Positions 17,212 through 26,471 of a DNA stretch of 64,000 nt are shown here, piece after piece. The position numbers were made by a program, and so were the translations under genes. The notes under the pieces are model-generated. The model searched no databases. It saw only the letters and a list, made by a program, of their open reading frames with translations, and was not told the DNA's origin. The stretch's first letter is position 1. The number at the start of each line of letters is the position of its first letter. This DNA is from Peribacillus frigoritolerans (GTDB lineage: Bacteria > Bacillota > Bacilli > Bacillales > Bacillaceae): positions 558,001 to 622,000 of the forward strand of contig NZ_SMZY01000003.1 of NCBI RefSeq assembly GCF_004358755.1. The letters run 5' to 3'.

Positions 17212-18354
17212 CTATTTAGACCCCGCCTTATTAATTTTGGTTATGATGCCGCTATATATCTTTAATACATTTTCAATATAGAAATTTTTTATTCTATTTT
17301 TATTTTCCATTGCCATTTTCTCGCTTAATTGCTGATCATTCATTATAGCTCTGATATTTTTTGAATATCCATTTACATCTTCTGGACTTACTAAGTACCC
17401 ACCTTTACCATTGTCGATTAGGTCTGAATTCCCTCTTATATCGGAACCCACTACAGGTAACCCTGTGACCATAGCCTCCATTAGGGATAAAGAAAGACCT
17501 TCCCTATAAGATGGGAAAGCAAATAAATCAGAAGCCTTACAAATCTCATCTATATCATTACGATAACCCATTAGGATTAATTGTTCTTCTATACCTAATT
17601 CTTGGGCCAATTCTTTCAATTGGCTCTCCAAGGTCCCTTGTCCGCAAATTAAGTATTTAATATTGCTATTTTTTATCTTCGCTATTGCTTTAATAATTAC
17701 TTCATGATTTTTGTTTTTATTTAGCTCACCGACGGAGAGTATTATATAGCTATCTTCTTCAACTCCTATTTCAGCTTTCTTTTCGTTCTTATCGACTTTT
17801 ATTTCATTAAACCTTTTATTATCTAGACCAACACCTGGTATATATTCAATAATATTGGCCTTAAACTTTTTTGCTCTTTTATAATCCTCTTTATTTATTG
17901 TAAGTAGTATATCAGTATATCTTGAGAGCCATTTTTCAACAGGGTAATATATCAACCAATTCAAAAGTGGCGCCCCTTTATAAAAATGGAACCCATGTGC
18001 TGTATAAATAACATTAGTATTTTTTTTCCTAGCATCTTTTGCAGCTAGACGGGTCAAAGTTCCACCAACAGGTGTATGACAATGAATAATATCAAATTCA
18101 TTAGAGTCAATAATATCTTTTAGTTTTTTATATGTTTTAAAATTATTAAATTTAATTGGAGACCTCTCAAAAGGTAGGTCATAATAATTATCGCAATAAG
18201 GTATGACACAGTCTGCTTTATTTTCATAATCGTTCTGTGCACAAACAGATGTCTCATACCCATTCTCCTTATACCATTTTAAAAAAGGAATATGGAATAC
18301 CATGATATGAGCTTTTACAACAGTAGCAACAAACAATACTTTTTTCTTTTCCAT
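17212..18354 (-). CDS. GT4 glycosyltransferase (EpsD-like)
   Basis: The roughly 380-residue GT-B enzyme begins MEKKKVLFVATVVKAHIMVF, close to the EpsD type. It has DIIHCHTPVGGTLTRLAA (about 92-108), YTAHGFHFYKGAP, and the donor block FAFPSYREGLSLSLMEAM. I chose the second ATG at 18352-18354 because GGAG sits 8 bp before it, against 2 bp before the first ATG (18358-18360). The upstream epimerase gene ends at 18357, with ATGA overlap to the first ATG. Confidence 0.88.
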   Translation of the reverse strand: MEKKKVLFVATVVKAHIMVFHIPFLKWYKENGYETSVCAQNDYENKADCVIPYCDNYYDLPFERSPIKFNNFKTYKKLKDIIDSNEFDIIHCHTPVGGTLTRLAAKDARKKNTNVIYTAHGFHFYKGAPLLNWLIYYPVEKWLSRYTDILLTINKEDYKRAKKFKANIIEYIPGVGLDNKRFNEIKVDKNEKKAEIGVEEDSYIILSVGELNKNKNHEVIIKAIAKIKNSNIKYLICGQGTLESQLKELAQELGIEEQLILMGYRNDIDEICKASDLFAFPSYREGLSLSLMEAMVTGLPVVGSDIRGNSDLIDNGKGGYLVSPEDVNGYSKNIRAIMNDQQLSEKMAMENKNRIKNFYIENVLKIYSGIITKINKAGSK

Positions 18355-18356
18355 TT

Positions 18357-19199
18357 TCATTTCTCCGTTAATCTTATAGATGTTTCAAAATCATAAATTG
18401 TATATCTATTTTTGTATTCATCTATTTGCTTGTCATATACCAAGTCACCAAATACCTTCTTTACTGTGTTAACCCTGATTAGTCTTAGGAATAAATTAAA
18501 AAGTCTAGTCATCCTCATTTTGGTCCCATGTAATTCTGCTATCATTTTGACCATTTCTGATGTACATACATAGTCAGCATTCTGAGGGAAGAACAAACCA
18601 GATTTAGAATCGTCTATTATTAGTCGTAAAAATTCACATAGATTACCAATGTAAATCATACTACGCTTATTCTCCACATTTGGAAATATTGGAAGTGTTC
18701 GGGCGAGATTTCCTAATCTTGCATAGTTGCCTTTACAACCTTTACCATAAATCATTGGTGGACGAATAATGGCTGTCTTAAATTCATTACTCCCTAAGGG
18801 GTTTATTAATTCCTCTGCTTGTAGTTTAGATTTGCCATAATTACTTTTAGGTTTAAGTGAGGAGTTTATATCAATTACACCACTTTCAATTCCATAAACA
18901 CTCATGGAACTAAGGAATATAAACTGCTTAACCCCTTCCACTTTGGCCTTGTATGCAACTTCATATGCCAGATCACGATTTACTTTATAATAAATATCAG
19001 CATTTTCTTTTGTTTCCTTTATATGTGCTATCCCCGCAACATGAAACACCACATCATACTCCGAAAAGTTCTTTTTCTTCCATGAATCATCCCTTAAACT
19101 TATTAAGTCTACAGAATATTGTTCAGGATATTTTCTAAGCCATTTCTCAAGACTTTTCCCAACATAACTGTTCTTTCCCGTTATCAATATTTTTTTCAT
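18357..19199 (-). CDS. NAD-dependent epimerase/dehydratase (SDR family)
   Basis: The 280-residue extended SDR protein has a nucleotide-binding loop ITGKNSYVGKSLE in which GxxGxxG is altered to GKNSYVG. It also has the catalytic Y-x3-K in NYGKSKLQAE (about 127-131) and RPPMIYGKGCKGNYARL. Relatives include UDP-sugar 4-epimerases and WbpK/Fnl2-type reductases. It lies directly between the initiating sugar transferase and a glycosyltransferase, so it probably makes a nucleotide sugar for the first repeat-unit steps. Overlaps: 4 bp with the upstream gene. Confidence 0.82.
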   Translation of the reverse strand: MKKILITGKNSYVGKSLEKWLRKYPEQYSVDLISLRDDSWKKKNFSEYDVVFHVAGIAHIKETKENADIYYKVNRDLAYEVAYKAKVEGVKQFIFLSSMSVYGIESGVIDINSSLKPKSNYGKSKLQAEELINPLGSNEFKTAIIRPPMIYGKGCKGNYARLGNLARTLPIFPNVENKRSMIYIGNLCEFLRLIIDDSKSGLFFPQNADYVCTSEMVKMIAELHGTKMRMTRLFNLFLRLIRVNTVKKVFGDLVYDKQIDEYKNRYTIYDFETSIRLTEK

Positions 19200-19825
19200 T
19201 TCGAAACGCTCTCCTTAGTCCTTGCAACTTCCTTCTTAACTCCAGTTCCACCTTCAACAACACCGTCACTTTTAACAACACTTACAATCGTTCCAAAGAA
19301 ACACTTAACATCCATCCAAAAACTAATCTTCTCAACATACTCCCCATCCAACTTCGCTTTCACTTCAATAGGAAGCTCATCTCTACCATTAATCTGTGCC
19401 CAACCAGTTAATCCAGGTGGTACATCATTAGCACCATACTTATCCCGTTCAGCAATCAGATCATACTGATTCCATAGTGCTGGTCTAGGCCCTATAATAC
19501 TCATCTGTCCAATAAAAATGTTCCAAATCTGAGGAAACTCATCAAGTGAGGTCTTTCTTAGAAACTTACCTACCTTTGTAATGTACTGTTCTGGATTCTC
19601 TAATAAATGAGTTGGAGTGTCCTTAGGCGTATCTATTCTCATAGTACGAAACTTTAAGATATTGAAATGTGTCTTGTTGATACCAATACGCTTTTGCTTA
19701 AATAGAACCGGGCCTTTTGATTCAAGCTTAATAGCAATAATTAGAATTAAAAAAATCGGTGATAAGACTATGAGTCCAATTAAAGATAGAATGACATCTA
19801 TCAATCTCTTTACCTTCAAATACAT
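19196..19825 (-). CDS. initiating sugar phosphotransferase (EpsL/WcaJ C-domain type)
   Basis: The ~209-residue enzyme loads the first sugar phosphate onto undecaprenyl phosphate. It has one N-terminal membrane helix (VILSLIGLIVLSPIFLILI), then the catalytic cytosolic domain: GPVLFKQKRIG, FKTMR-like KFRTMR, LRKTSLDEFPQIWN and GPRPALWNQYD, ending with PGLTGWAQINGRDEL. The frame opens at a GTG 12 bp upstream, but AAGGAG at 11 bp makes ATG at 19825 the likelier start. It heads the transferase series and is 311 bp below the prepilin gene. Confidence 0.92.
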   Translation of the reverse strand: MYLKVKRLIDVILSLIGLIVLSPIFLILIIAIKLESKGPVLFKQKRIGINKTHFNILKFRTMRIDTPKDTPTHLLENPEQYITKVGKFLRKTSLDEFPQIWNIFIGQMSIIGPRPALWNQYDLIAERDKYGANDVPPGLTGWAQINGRDELPIEVKAKLDGEYVEKISFWMDVKCFFGTIVSVVKSDGVVEGGTGVKKEVARTKESVSK

Positions 19826-20136
19826 ATCTCTATACACTCCTTGATAAGTTATTTAGTAAGTTAGGACTTAATTGGAAACCATCTACCTTTCCAACCAACT
19901 ACTAACCCACTAAATTTAAATCTACTTCTAATACCCACCTAGTAATACCTATTCAATCTACCAAGCAAATACGAAATAGATATTCACTCCATAATTACTC
20001 TAAACCGAGATTCTTACTATTATATATACCATTCAATCAATCTATAATTAACACTAAAACGTTTCAACCCCTTATCCCGCAAGGTTTCTAGCGTTCAATC
20101 TAACTATGATAGTCATTTCCCCTTCACCATTCAATC

Positions 20137-20172
20137 CTAAAAAACAAGAAGGGGTCTCCTACAATTAAGGAT
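20137..20172 (-). terminator. intrinsic terminator overlapping the prepilin 3' end
   Basis: On the minus strand GGGGATCCT and AGGAGACCCC form a stem around TAATTGT, followed by TTCTTGTTTTTTAG. The prepilin frame reads through it and stops at the final TAG. Confidence 0.65.
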
Positions 20173-20535
20173 CCCCACCATCATCTCCCCCAATCCCTCT
20201 TCCTCTTCAACTTCCTCTCCATGCACACTACAATCAACATGCCCATCACTATATGCAATCTCCCCACCAACCGGACAAACTTCAGAACCAATCTGTGTCA
20301 AATACCGACCAAATAGAACTTCACTATGCTCAACATCTTCCAAAGTCAAATGATTCCTATACCCATTTTCAAACTCCACCCGATTAGCAGCACAAACATC
20401 TGGCTCTGTTCTCTCCTTAATACCACCTAAAGAAATCACCGCAATCGAAAAAACGATCCCCAGTATCACAATCACAGCTAATAACTCCACAAGAGTAAAA
20501 CCTCTCTGGTCTCTAATAAACCTTAAGTTCTTCAT
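20137..20535 (-). CDS. type IV prepilin-like protein inside the polysaccharide cluster
   Basis: The 132-residue protein has a basic leader MKNLRFIRDQRG, then the prepilin peptidase site G|FTLVELL with Glu5 and a hydrophobic helix (AVIVILGIVFSIAVISL), as in ComGC/GspG pseudopilins. The body has three cysteines (AANR-side CAA, CPVGG, CSVHG). The last residues (about 117-132) look wrong: the reading frame runs through an intrinsic terminator and stops in its T run. A shorter frame ending just after GGGGATCCT would stop before the stem, so a one-base frameshift in the preceding G run is likely. Its role amid polysaccharide genes is unknown. Confidence 0.75.
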   Translation of the reverse strand: MKNLRFIRDQRGFTLVELLAVIVILGIVFSIAVISLGGIKERTEPDVCAANRVEFENGYRNHLTLEDVEHSEVLFGRYLTQIGSEVCPVGGEIAYSDGHVDCSVHGEEVEEEEGLGEMMVGILNCRRPLLVF

Positions 20536-20640
20536 TACTCTTCACTCCCAACATTGATCTATTCACCAATGCTGTTCCAACAAAGAAGTCACTCAAACCC
20601 CTGCCACGCAAAGAGCAGAAACTAGAACTCAGAACCGTTA

Positions 20641-21534
20641 CTAATTCTCAACCTTCGCCCCATCAAGCACACCCTTCAAATATTCCATCACCTGTGGTTT
20701 TAAATCCTCTCGCTCAAGCGCAAACTCCAACGTAGCCTTTATAAACCCAAACTTATCCCCAACATCATACCGTTCTCCATCAAACTCACATCCAACAACC
20801 ATTTGCAATTCATTCAACTTCTTTATCGCATCTGTCAACTGAATTTCCCCACCTGCACCAGGTGCAAGATTCTCTAATATAGAGAAAATCTCAGGTCTTA
20901 ATATATAACGCCCCATAATCGCGTAATTAGATGGTGCCACTTCTAACTTAGGTTTTTCAACCAAATCATCAATACTGAAAACTCCATGATCTATCTCACC
21001 ATTATTAATCGAAATTACCCCATATTTAGAAACCTCTTCGTCCGGAACTTGTTGAACTCCAATAACTGATGAATTGTATCTCTCATAAACATCTATTAGT
21101 TGCTTAAGACAAGGCTTTTCAGGAGAATGCACAATATCATCCCCAAGCAACACTGCAAACGGCTCATCCCCAATAAACCGGCTCGCACACGAAATCGCAT
21201 GACCCAATCCAAGAGGTTCTTTTTGACGAATGTAATGAATGTTTGCCAGTTTAGAAATCCCTTGAACTTCTTCTAGTTGATCAAACTTACCCTTCTTAGC
21301 CAAAGTCTCTTCCAATTCATACGATTTATCAAAATGATCTTCTATTGCTCTTTTACCTCTGCCTGTAACAATAATAATATCTTCTATTCCTGAAGCTACT
21401 GCTTCTTCGATAATATATTGAATAGTAGGTTTATCTACTATCGGCAGCATTTCTTTAGGTTGGGCCTTAGTAGCTGGTAAAAATCTCGTTCCTAACCCAG
21501 CTGCTGGAATGATTGCTTTTCTTACTTTCTGCAT
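20641..21534 (-). CDS. gtaB: UTP-glucose-1-phosphate uridylyltransferase
   Basis: The enzyme makes UDP-glucose from UTP and glucose-1-phosphate, the precursor for both GalE enzymes. The 297-residue length is typical. The nucleotide-binding signature [20 protein letters not shown] is near the N terminus, with GLGHAI and the late [18 protein letters not shown] motif. The frame opens at GTG 9 bp upstream, but AGAGGTGG lies 7 bp before ATG at 21534, giving [13 protein letters not shown]. It follows the CapD-type gene by about 12 bp. Orthologues are called gtaB or galU. Confidence 0.94.
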   Translation of the reverse strand: MQKVRKAIIPAAGLGTRFLPATKAQPKEMLPIVDKPTIQYIIEEAVASGIEDIIIVTGRGKRAIEDHFDKSYELEETLAKKGKFDQLEEVQGISKLANIHYIRQKEPLGLGHAISCASRFIGDEPFAVLLGDDIVHSPEKPCLKQLIDVYERYNSSVIGVQQVPDEEVSKYGVISINNGEIDHGVFSIDDLVEKPKLEVAPSNYAIMGRYILRPEIFSILENLAPGAGGEIQLTDAIKKLNELQMVVGCEFDGERYDVGDKFGFIKATLEFALEREDLKPQVMEYLKGVLDGAKVEN

Positions 21535-21546
21535 AGTATCCACCTC

Positions 21547-23367
21547 TTAATTAGGATTTTTCATTAAAAGATTTTCTTGTTTATTAGCTAACTCCAAAAC
21601 ATATCCACATAGATACTCCTGATCGAAACTAAAATAATTCTCAATCAAGTTATAAACCTTGCTATAATCAACCTCAACCGACTTCCCAATAAAAATCTTA
21701 GGAAAAACAGCTTTCCCATGAACCTCATTCTCCCCAAGAAGTTCCTCATACATTTTCTCCCCAGGTCGAATCCCAGAAAACTTCAACCCGATTTCTTCTA
21801 TTGAATATCCTGACAACTGAATAAGATTTTTGGCTAAATCAACAATCTTTACAGGCTCCCCCATATCAAGTACGAAGATTTCACCGCCACGTGCTAGTGC
21901 TCCAGCTTGCATAACCAATCTTGAAGCTTCAGGGATTGTCATAAAATATCGAGTCATATCGGGATGAGTAACTGTAACGGGCCCACCGGCTTGTATCTGC
22001 TTTTTAAATAATGGAATAACACTTCCTCGACTTCCTAAAACATTCCCGAACCTTACAGCTACAAAGTTTGTTTGACTTTCTTTATCAAGGTGCTGGATGA
22101 CCATTTCAGCAATGCGCTTTGTTGAACCCATTACATTTGTTGGGTTAACTGCTTTGTCAGATGAGACTAGCACAAATGTCTTTACTCCAAACATATCCGA
22201 AGCCTCTGCAACATTCTTAGTACCAATTACATTGTTTTTTACAGCTTCTCTCGGATTGTATTCCATTAAGGGAACATGTTTATGAGCTGCAGCGTGATAA
22301 ACAACATCAGGTTTATGCTGTTCCATTACTTCAATGATTCTGTAACGGTCTTGTACATCAGCAATAATTGGAACGATTTCAAACTCATTCTGATACATGT
22401 TTTTAAGTTCCATATCAATCGAATAAATGGAGTTTTCCCCGTGACCCAGAAGCAATAGTTTCTTGGGCTTGAACTTACTAACTTGTCTGCAAATCTCAGA
22501 CCCTATTGATCCTCCAGCTCCTGTAACTAATACAGTATTACCTGTAATTTTCTTCGAAATCGCCTGGATATCTAATTCCACAGGTTCGCGGCCGAGGAGA
22601 TCCTCAACTTTTACATCTCTAAACTCATTGACTGACACTTTACCCGTCATTAAATCCTCGATTTTAGGGATAATTTGAGTTTTAGCATTCGTTTTGCTGC
22701 ACTCTTCGAAAATAACTTTTAAATCTTTTTTGTTAAGCGAGGGAATTGCAATGACAATATTCTCGATTTTATATTTCTCTACAATCGTTTTAATAGATTC
22801 TGTCTTGCCTTCAACCGGAATACCCATTATGTGAAGGTTAAATTTTTTTGGATCATCGTCTGCAAAGGCCACCGGATACAGGTCGTTATCACTGTTATTC
22901 AATAACTGGCGTGCAACCATGGTTCCAGCTGCACCCGCTCCAATAATGAGTGTTCTCTTCTTATTTAATGCCTTTCCAATTAACCGATGTCTGACCATTC
23001 GCCATGAGAAGCGTGATCCTCCAATTAAAAGCACATGCAGCATCCAAGTTATGAAATACACTCGTACATAGATATGTCCATAAACTAGTGATTGAATAAG
23101 TGCTGCTGTAACAATAGAAAGCGTGACTGCCTTAACGATTCCAACTAACTCACCAACACTTGCATACTGCCATGCTTTTTTATATAGGTGGTAGAAATGA
23201 GCAAAGATATGATGGCTGATTAATAGTGTGATTGAACTGAAGAGCAAGATTGGCATGGTGAAGATGCTTAAGTATGGATGAAGGATGAAATACCCTAGAT
23301 AAATAGCCGTTAGTACAATTAACGAATCGATTCCGACTAGCATGGCGATTCTTTTTTTGTATGTCAT
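21547..23367 (-). CDS. CapD/EpsC-type nucleoside-diphosphate-sugar dehydratase, membrane-bound
   Basis: The 606-residue protein has four N-terminal membrane helices (about 8-110), a first Rossmann segment (TLIIGAGAAGTMVARQL), and a second full SDR domain starting VLVTGAGGSIGSEICRQ (about 288). Later motifs are YHAAAHKHVPLMEYN, SSDKAVNPTNVMGSTKR and RFGNVLGSRGSVIPLF. These enzymes usually convert UDP-GlcNAc to a 4-keto-6-deoxy sugar for the initiating transferase. The catalytic Tyr position is occupied by Met in NVMGSTKR (M-G-S-T-K), as is usual in CapD/FlaA1-type dehydratases. GAAAGGAGGAACATG precedes the ATG, inside the small upstream gene. Confidence 0.92.
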   Translation of the reverse strand: MTYKKRIAMLVGIDSLIVLTAIYLGYFILHPYLSIFTMPILLFSSITLLISHHIFAHFYHLYKKAWQYASVGELVGIVKAVTLSIVTAALIQSLVYGHIYVRVYFITWMLHVLLIGGSRFSWRMVRHRLIGKALNKKRTLIIGAGAAGTMVARQLLNNSDNDLYPVAFADDDPKKFNLHIMGIPVEGKTESIKTIVEKYKIENIVIAIPSLNKKDLKVIFEECSKTNAKTQIIPKIEDLMTGKVSVNEFRDVKVEDLLGREPVELDIQAISKKITGNTVLVTGAGGSIGSEICRQVSKFKPKKLLLLGHGENSIYSIDMELKNMYQNEFEIVPIIADVQDRYRIIEVMEQHKPDVVYHAAAHKHVPLMEYNPREAVKNNVIGTKNVAEASDMFGVKTFVLVSSDKAVNPTNVMGSTKRIAEMVIQHLDKESQTNFVAVRFGNVLGSRGSVIPLFKKQIQAGGPVTVTHPDMTRYFMTIPEASRLVMQAGALARGGEIFVLDMGEPVKIVDLAKNLIQLSGYSIEEIGLKFSGIRPGEKMYEELLGENEVHGKAVFPKIFIGKSVEVDYSKVYNLIENYFSFDQEYLCGYVLELANKQENLLMKNPN

Positions 23368-23543
23368 AATGACATGTTCCTCCTTTCGGTCGTTTGTTTT
23401 TCTTCTTTTTGTAATTCTTTTAATCGATCTTCGATTGTTTCTTTTAACAGTCTTTCAATCTCTAAAATTTGCTTATCCGTAGCATGACGTTTGATATAAC
23501 GAACAGTTTTCACGATGTTTTTAGGGAAAGCATCCAGTTTCAC
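23364..23543 (-). CDS. 59-residue helical protein, GTG start, coupled to the dehydratase gene
   Basis: A GTG at 23541-23543 opens a 59-codon frame after AAAGGAAG. The sequence starts MKLDAFPKNIVKTVRYIKRH and continues with a highly charged helix (KQILEIERLLKETIEDRLKEL, split around residue 40). It ends TTERRNMSL with TGA overlapping the next ATG (ATGA), so translation is coupled to the CapD-type gene, whose ribosome site lies inside it. Codon usage and strand fit the operon. Size and amphipathic helices resemble small regulatory binders, but I do not recognise a family. Confidence 0.65.
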   Translation of the reverse strand: MKLDAFPKNIVKTVRYIKRHATDKQILEIERLLKETIEDRLKELQKEEKQTTERRNMSL

Positions 23544-23559
23544 TTTGATAGCTTCCTTT

Positions 23560-24324
23560 CTAAAAGAGACCTAGTATCTTTTTTCGTTGGATTCGTTCTG
23601 GACTTTCTTTGTAGATTGATTGTCCTTTAACTAGCGATTCAGCATTTTCAAGGAAGTAGTATTGGCTTCCTCTCCCGTATTCTTTTTTCAAGACGTTCAG
23701 GGCTTGACTCCACTTAAAACTTCGATTTGATGTGTTATGGGCGTCAGAAGCGATGAAATGGGTGAGATTCGCTTCAATTAGCTGGTGCGAGAACTTTTTG
23801 ATCTTTTTTCCAAACTCTCCTGTTAAACTTGCAGCTGTAATTTGTGAGCAGGCACCTTTTTTGATTAGGTTATAAAGAATAGTAGGATGCTCGATGATTT
23901 CTGCATTTCTCTCAGGGTGTGCAATGATTGGCGTTAAGCCTTTCATTTGTAAGTCGAACAGCATTTGTTCTGCATACCTTGGCACGTGATTGGATGGAAA
24001 TTCTATTAGTATGTAGGTTGCTTGGTTGAGCGGAAGAATGAGATTTGAATCATAATCTTGAAGAATCTCTCCATACATTCTGACTTCCTGCCCTGGCAAA
24101 ATAGTTAGTGGGATATTTGCTTGATCCAGTGCATCTCTTAGCACTTCGATCCCTTTAGTAACTGTAGCCTTGTTATTTTCATAGCGTCCATTCTGGTGAT
24201 GGGGTGTTGCTATGATTTTTTTGATTCCCTCGTTATATGCTGCTTTGGCCATTTCAAGGCTTTCATTCAAATCGGCTGCTCCATCATCCACTCCGGGCAG
24301 TATGTGGCAGTGTATATCAATCAA
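23560..24324 (-). CDS. ywqE: PHP-type protein tyrosine phosphatase (CpsB/YwqE)
   Basis: This manganese-dependent phosphatase removes phosphate from the tyrosine kinase and its targets. Metal ligands are visible in DIHCHILPGVDDGA (residues 3-16), IIATPHH (about 38-44), IIAHPERN (about 135-142) and ASDAHN (about 192-197). The 254-residue length matches the family. The start is TTG at 24322-24324 after GAGGGAAA. In B. subtilis ywqE follows ywqD, as here. Kinase-phosphatase cycling controls polymer length and export. Confidence 0.92.
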   Translation of the reverse strand: MIDIHCHILPGVDDGAADLNESLEMAKAAYNEGIKKIIATPHHQNGRYENNKATVTKGIEVLRDALDQANIPLTILPGQEVRMYGEILQDYDSNLILPLNQATYILIEFPSNHVPRYAEQMLFDLQMKGLTPIIAHPERNAEIIEHPTILYNLIKKGACSQITAASLTGEFGKKIKKFSHQLIEANLTHFIASDAHNTSNRSFKWSQALNVLKKEYGRGSQYYFLENAESLVKGQSIYKESPERIQRKKILGLF

Positions 24325-24440
24325 TTTCCCTCACTCTTTCTTTTGTTACTTTCGAATCATTTTTTGTCATGAATTTGAATAAATGTTACTGATTTCCATG
24401 GAAAAAGCACAAAGAAAAGGGGGATCCTTGTCCATGAGAC

Positions 24441-25139
24441 TTATTTCCCGCCGTAGTAGTAGTAGTATGAACTCTCGCTAGCTTTCTTTCCGTTAAGCAC
24501 GACACCTAATAACTTGCTTTTAGCTGCTTCAAGTGCTTCTTTTGCTTTCAGCGCCATTTCTCTTTCAGTTTTACCGCTTGAGACAACCAGTAATGATCCT
24601 TCCGTTTCATTTGCTAGAATCTGCGCATCTGTTACGGCCATTACTGGTGGTGAGTCAAAGATGATTAAGTCATAAATCCCGTAAGCATTTTCTAGCAGCT
24701 GCTTCATTGATTTTGAAGACAATAGCTCCGCAGGATTTGGCGGAATCGGACCGCTTGACAGCAAGTCCAAGTTTTCTACTTCAGTTAGATTAACAGCCTG
24801 TTCTAATGACATCTGTCTTAAAAGCACATTCGTTAACCCTCGGAAATTCTCCGTTTTGAACGTATAATGCATTGTAGGCTTTCTTAAATCAGCATCTATT
24901 AAAAGAACTTTTTTTCCCTGTTGGGCGAATACAACCGCAACATTTGCTGCTGTTGTTGATTTCCCTTCACCTGGTCCAGTTGATGTTACTAACAATGATC
25001 GTACTTCTTGATCAACCGATGAGAACTGGATATTGGTTCTTACTGTACGGTATTGTTCTGATATAGGTGATTTTGGTTTATTAACAGTAATTAAACTTCG
25101 ATTATTCACTTTAAATAATTTGCTACCTTTACGCGCCAT
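24441..25139 (-). CDS. ywqD: bacterial tyrosine kinase (CpsD/YwqD)
   Basis: A soluble BY-kinase of about 232 residues. Walker A is [17 protein letters not shown], Walker A' is [11 protein letters not shown] and Walker B is [10 protein letters not shown]. The C terminus carries the autophosphorylated tyrosine cluster YYYYYGGK. It works only with the membrane activator encoded just upstream; the genes overlap by about 11 bp. The frame opens at GTG, but AGAGGTG is correctly spaced for ATG at 25139 (MARKGSKLF). Confidence 0.93.
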   Translation of the reverse strand: MARKGSKLFKVNNRSLITVNKPKSPISEQYRTVRTNIQFSSVDQEVRSLLVTSTGPGEGKSTTAANVAVVFAQQGKKVLLIDADLRKPTMHYTFKTENFRGLTNVLLRQMSLEQAVNLTEVENLDLLSSGPIPPNPAELLSSKSMKQLLENAYGIYDLIIFDSPPVMAVTDAQILANETEGSLLVVSSGKTEREMALKAKEALEAAKSKLLGVVLNGKKASESSYYYYYGGK

Positions 25140-25878
25140 AGTTTTCACCTCTTGCTCTAGCGGTTTTGGATGGCTTCACTTGTTTTTCTTCTAATTCATC
25201 GTCACGGTCCATTAAAGCAATAGATCCTAAGACTGGAAGCTCAAGAAGCTTTTCAATTTCCTGCTCGTCTTTAATCGTGTTATCCAGATATTCCAGTAAA
25301 AAGGCAAGTCCGACACCTGACATTAAGCCGACAACAAATGCAATTGCCATGTTTAAAACTGGTTTTGGTTTGATTGGTGAAATCTGCTCTCCGATGTCCG
25401 CTTTTGAAAGGATGCTGACATTGTCTACTTTCATGATGTTTTTAATTTCTGATTGAAACGTTGCAGCGACCGTGTTTGCAATTAGTGCCGCTTTTTCAGC
25501 TTTTTCATCCTGTACAGTAATCAGGACAACTTGTGAATCTTTTTCGCTGCCTACTGTAATTTTTTCATTTAATGCTCCAGTGCTTTCCTTTAGATCCAAT
25601 TCACTTTTCACTTTGTCCAAGATAGCTGGGCTTTTAATAATCACGTTGTATGTATTTATTAATTGCAGGTTAGTTTGGATTTGGTTTGGGTTGAATTGCT
25701 GCTGATCGGCCTGAGATTGGTTGACTAGGATTTGGGTAGAAGTTTGGTAAATAGGTGTGATAAAGAAGTAACTGACAACTCCGCTCGTCATTGTTGCGAT
25801 GGCTGTGATGATAAGAATGAGACCAAGACGCTTCTTTAGCGTGGTGAACAGTTCTTTTAGACTAATGGTTTCCTCCAT
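25129..25878 (-). CDS. ywqC: Wzz-type chain-length/kinase activator (CpsC/YwqC)
   Basis: The ~249-residue membrane protein has two helices (about 20-40 and 178-200) flanking an extracellular Wzz domain with the family start [13 protein letters not shown], and a short cytosolic C-terminal tail that activates the kinase. TGGAGGTC at 25879-25886 makes ATG at 25878 ([10 protein letters not shown]) the likely start rather than the ATG four codons earlier. It is the first gene of the polysaccharide operon. In B. subtilis ywqC-ywqE lie next to ywqA-ywqB, as here. Confidence 0.92.
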   Translation of the reverse strand: MEETISLKELFTTLKKRLGLILIITAIATMTSGVVSYFFITPIYQTSTQILVNQSQADQQQFNPNQIQTNLQLINTYNVIIKSPAILDKVKSELDLKESTGALNEKITVGSEKDSQVVLITVQDEKAEKAALIANTVAATFQSEIKNIMKVDNVSILSKADIGEQISPIKPKPVLNMAIAFVVGLMSGVGLAFLLEYLDNTIKDEQEIEKLLELPVLGSIALMDRDDELEEKQVKPSKTARARGENYGA

Positions 25879-25934
25879 TGTGACCTCCATAGGTTGAATT
25901 TCTCACTAACATATATCGTTAAATTTCTTTAGAA

Positions 25935-25990
25935 ACATATCAAAAAGATATGAAACTATATTTTTATATAAATCAATAACTCCTATTATA
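25935..25990 (-). promoter_or_regulatory. leader of the polysaccharide operon: -10 box and inverted repeat
   Basis: On the minus strand TATAAT (complement of 25985-25990) is a strong -10 box, about 107 bp before the ywqC start, with only a weak -35. Between it and the gene lies an inverted repeat, CATATC-N5-GATATG (25938-25954), inside a very AT-rich leader, a possible operator. No known regulator motif is evident. Confidence 0.35.
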
Positions 25991-26031
25991 CAAACTAAGT
26001 TGACAAAAGACACGCTTTTTACAACAAATTT

Positions 26032-26064
26032 ACACAAAAAAAGAGCGTCAAATTTCGACACTCT
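26032..26064 (-). terminator. intrinsic terminator after small membrane protein gene
   Basis: On the minus strand AAGAGTGTC and GACGCTCTT form a stem with one G-T pair around GAAATTT-type loop bases, followed by TTTTTTT. It lies 22 bp past the stop at 26086. Confidence 0.75.
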
Positions 26065-26085
26065 TCGCGGTATTGCTGGGTTTTC

Positions 26086-26220
26086 TTACATCATATTCAA
26101 TAAAATGGTGATTCCGGCGCCGAATGTAGCAGCTACAAACGGAATGGAAAAATAAAATGCTTTTTTGTTCCATTCTTTTTTTGCATCTATTTCTTCTGGC
26201 GTTAACCATGTTCGTTTCAT
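26086..26220 (-). CDS. 44-residue membrane protein, unknown
   Basis: ATG at 26218-26220 is preceded by GAAGGAG at good spacing and the gene is followed by a clear terminator, so it is a complete transcription unit. The peptide begins MKRTWLTPEEIDAKKEWNKK, then a single hydrophobic helix (AFYFSIPFVAATFGAGITIL) and ends LNMM. The topology is probably N-in with one membrane span. I do not recognise the family. Confidence 0.65.
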   Translation of the reverse strand: MKRTWLTPEEIDAKKEWNKKAFYFSIPFVAATFGAGITILLNMM

Positions 26221-26418
26221 TCAAAAACTCCTTCGTTTTTTAGTAACTGGCTGACTTAGTACCCAGTACCTTAGCCCCTGTAGTTTTGCGTCAATGCCTT
26301 TCAGCAGCTTTGCCTTTTTCTAAACGAGCTTTAGTAAGTGGTATGATCTTGTTGTGTTACTTAAATTATCGAACACTTATAGAATGAAATTAATAGGTCT
26401 TTATACCTAATAAACCAC

Positions 26419-26451
26419 AAAACCCGCAATTTTCGACAAATTGCGGGTTTT
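26419..26451. terminator. strong bidirectional terminator
   Basis: AAAACCCGCAATTT and AAATTGCGGGTTTT form a perfect 14-bp stem around TCGAC, with the A and T runs inside the stem. It serves the 47-residue gene to its right (minus strand). Confidence 0.7.
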
Positions 26452-26471
26452 GCGCGCGAATTGCGCGGATT

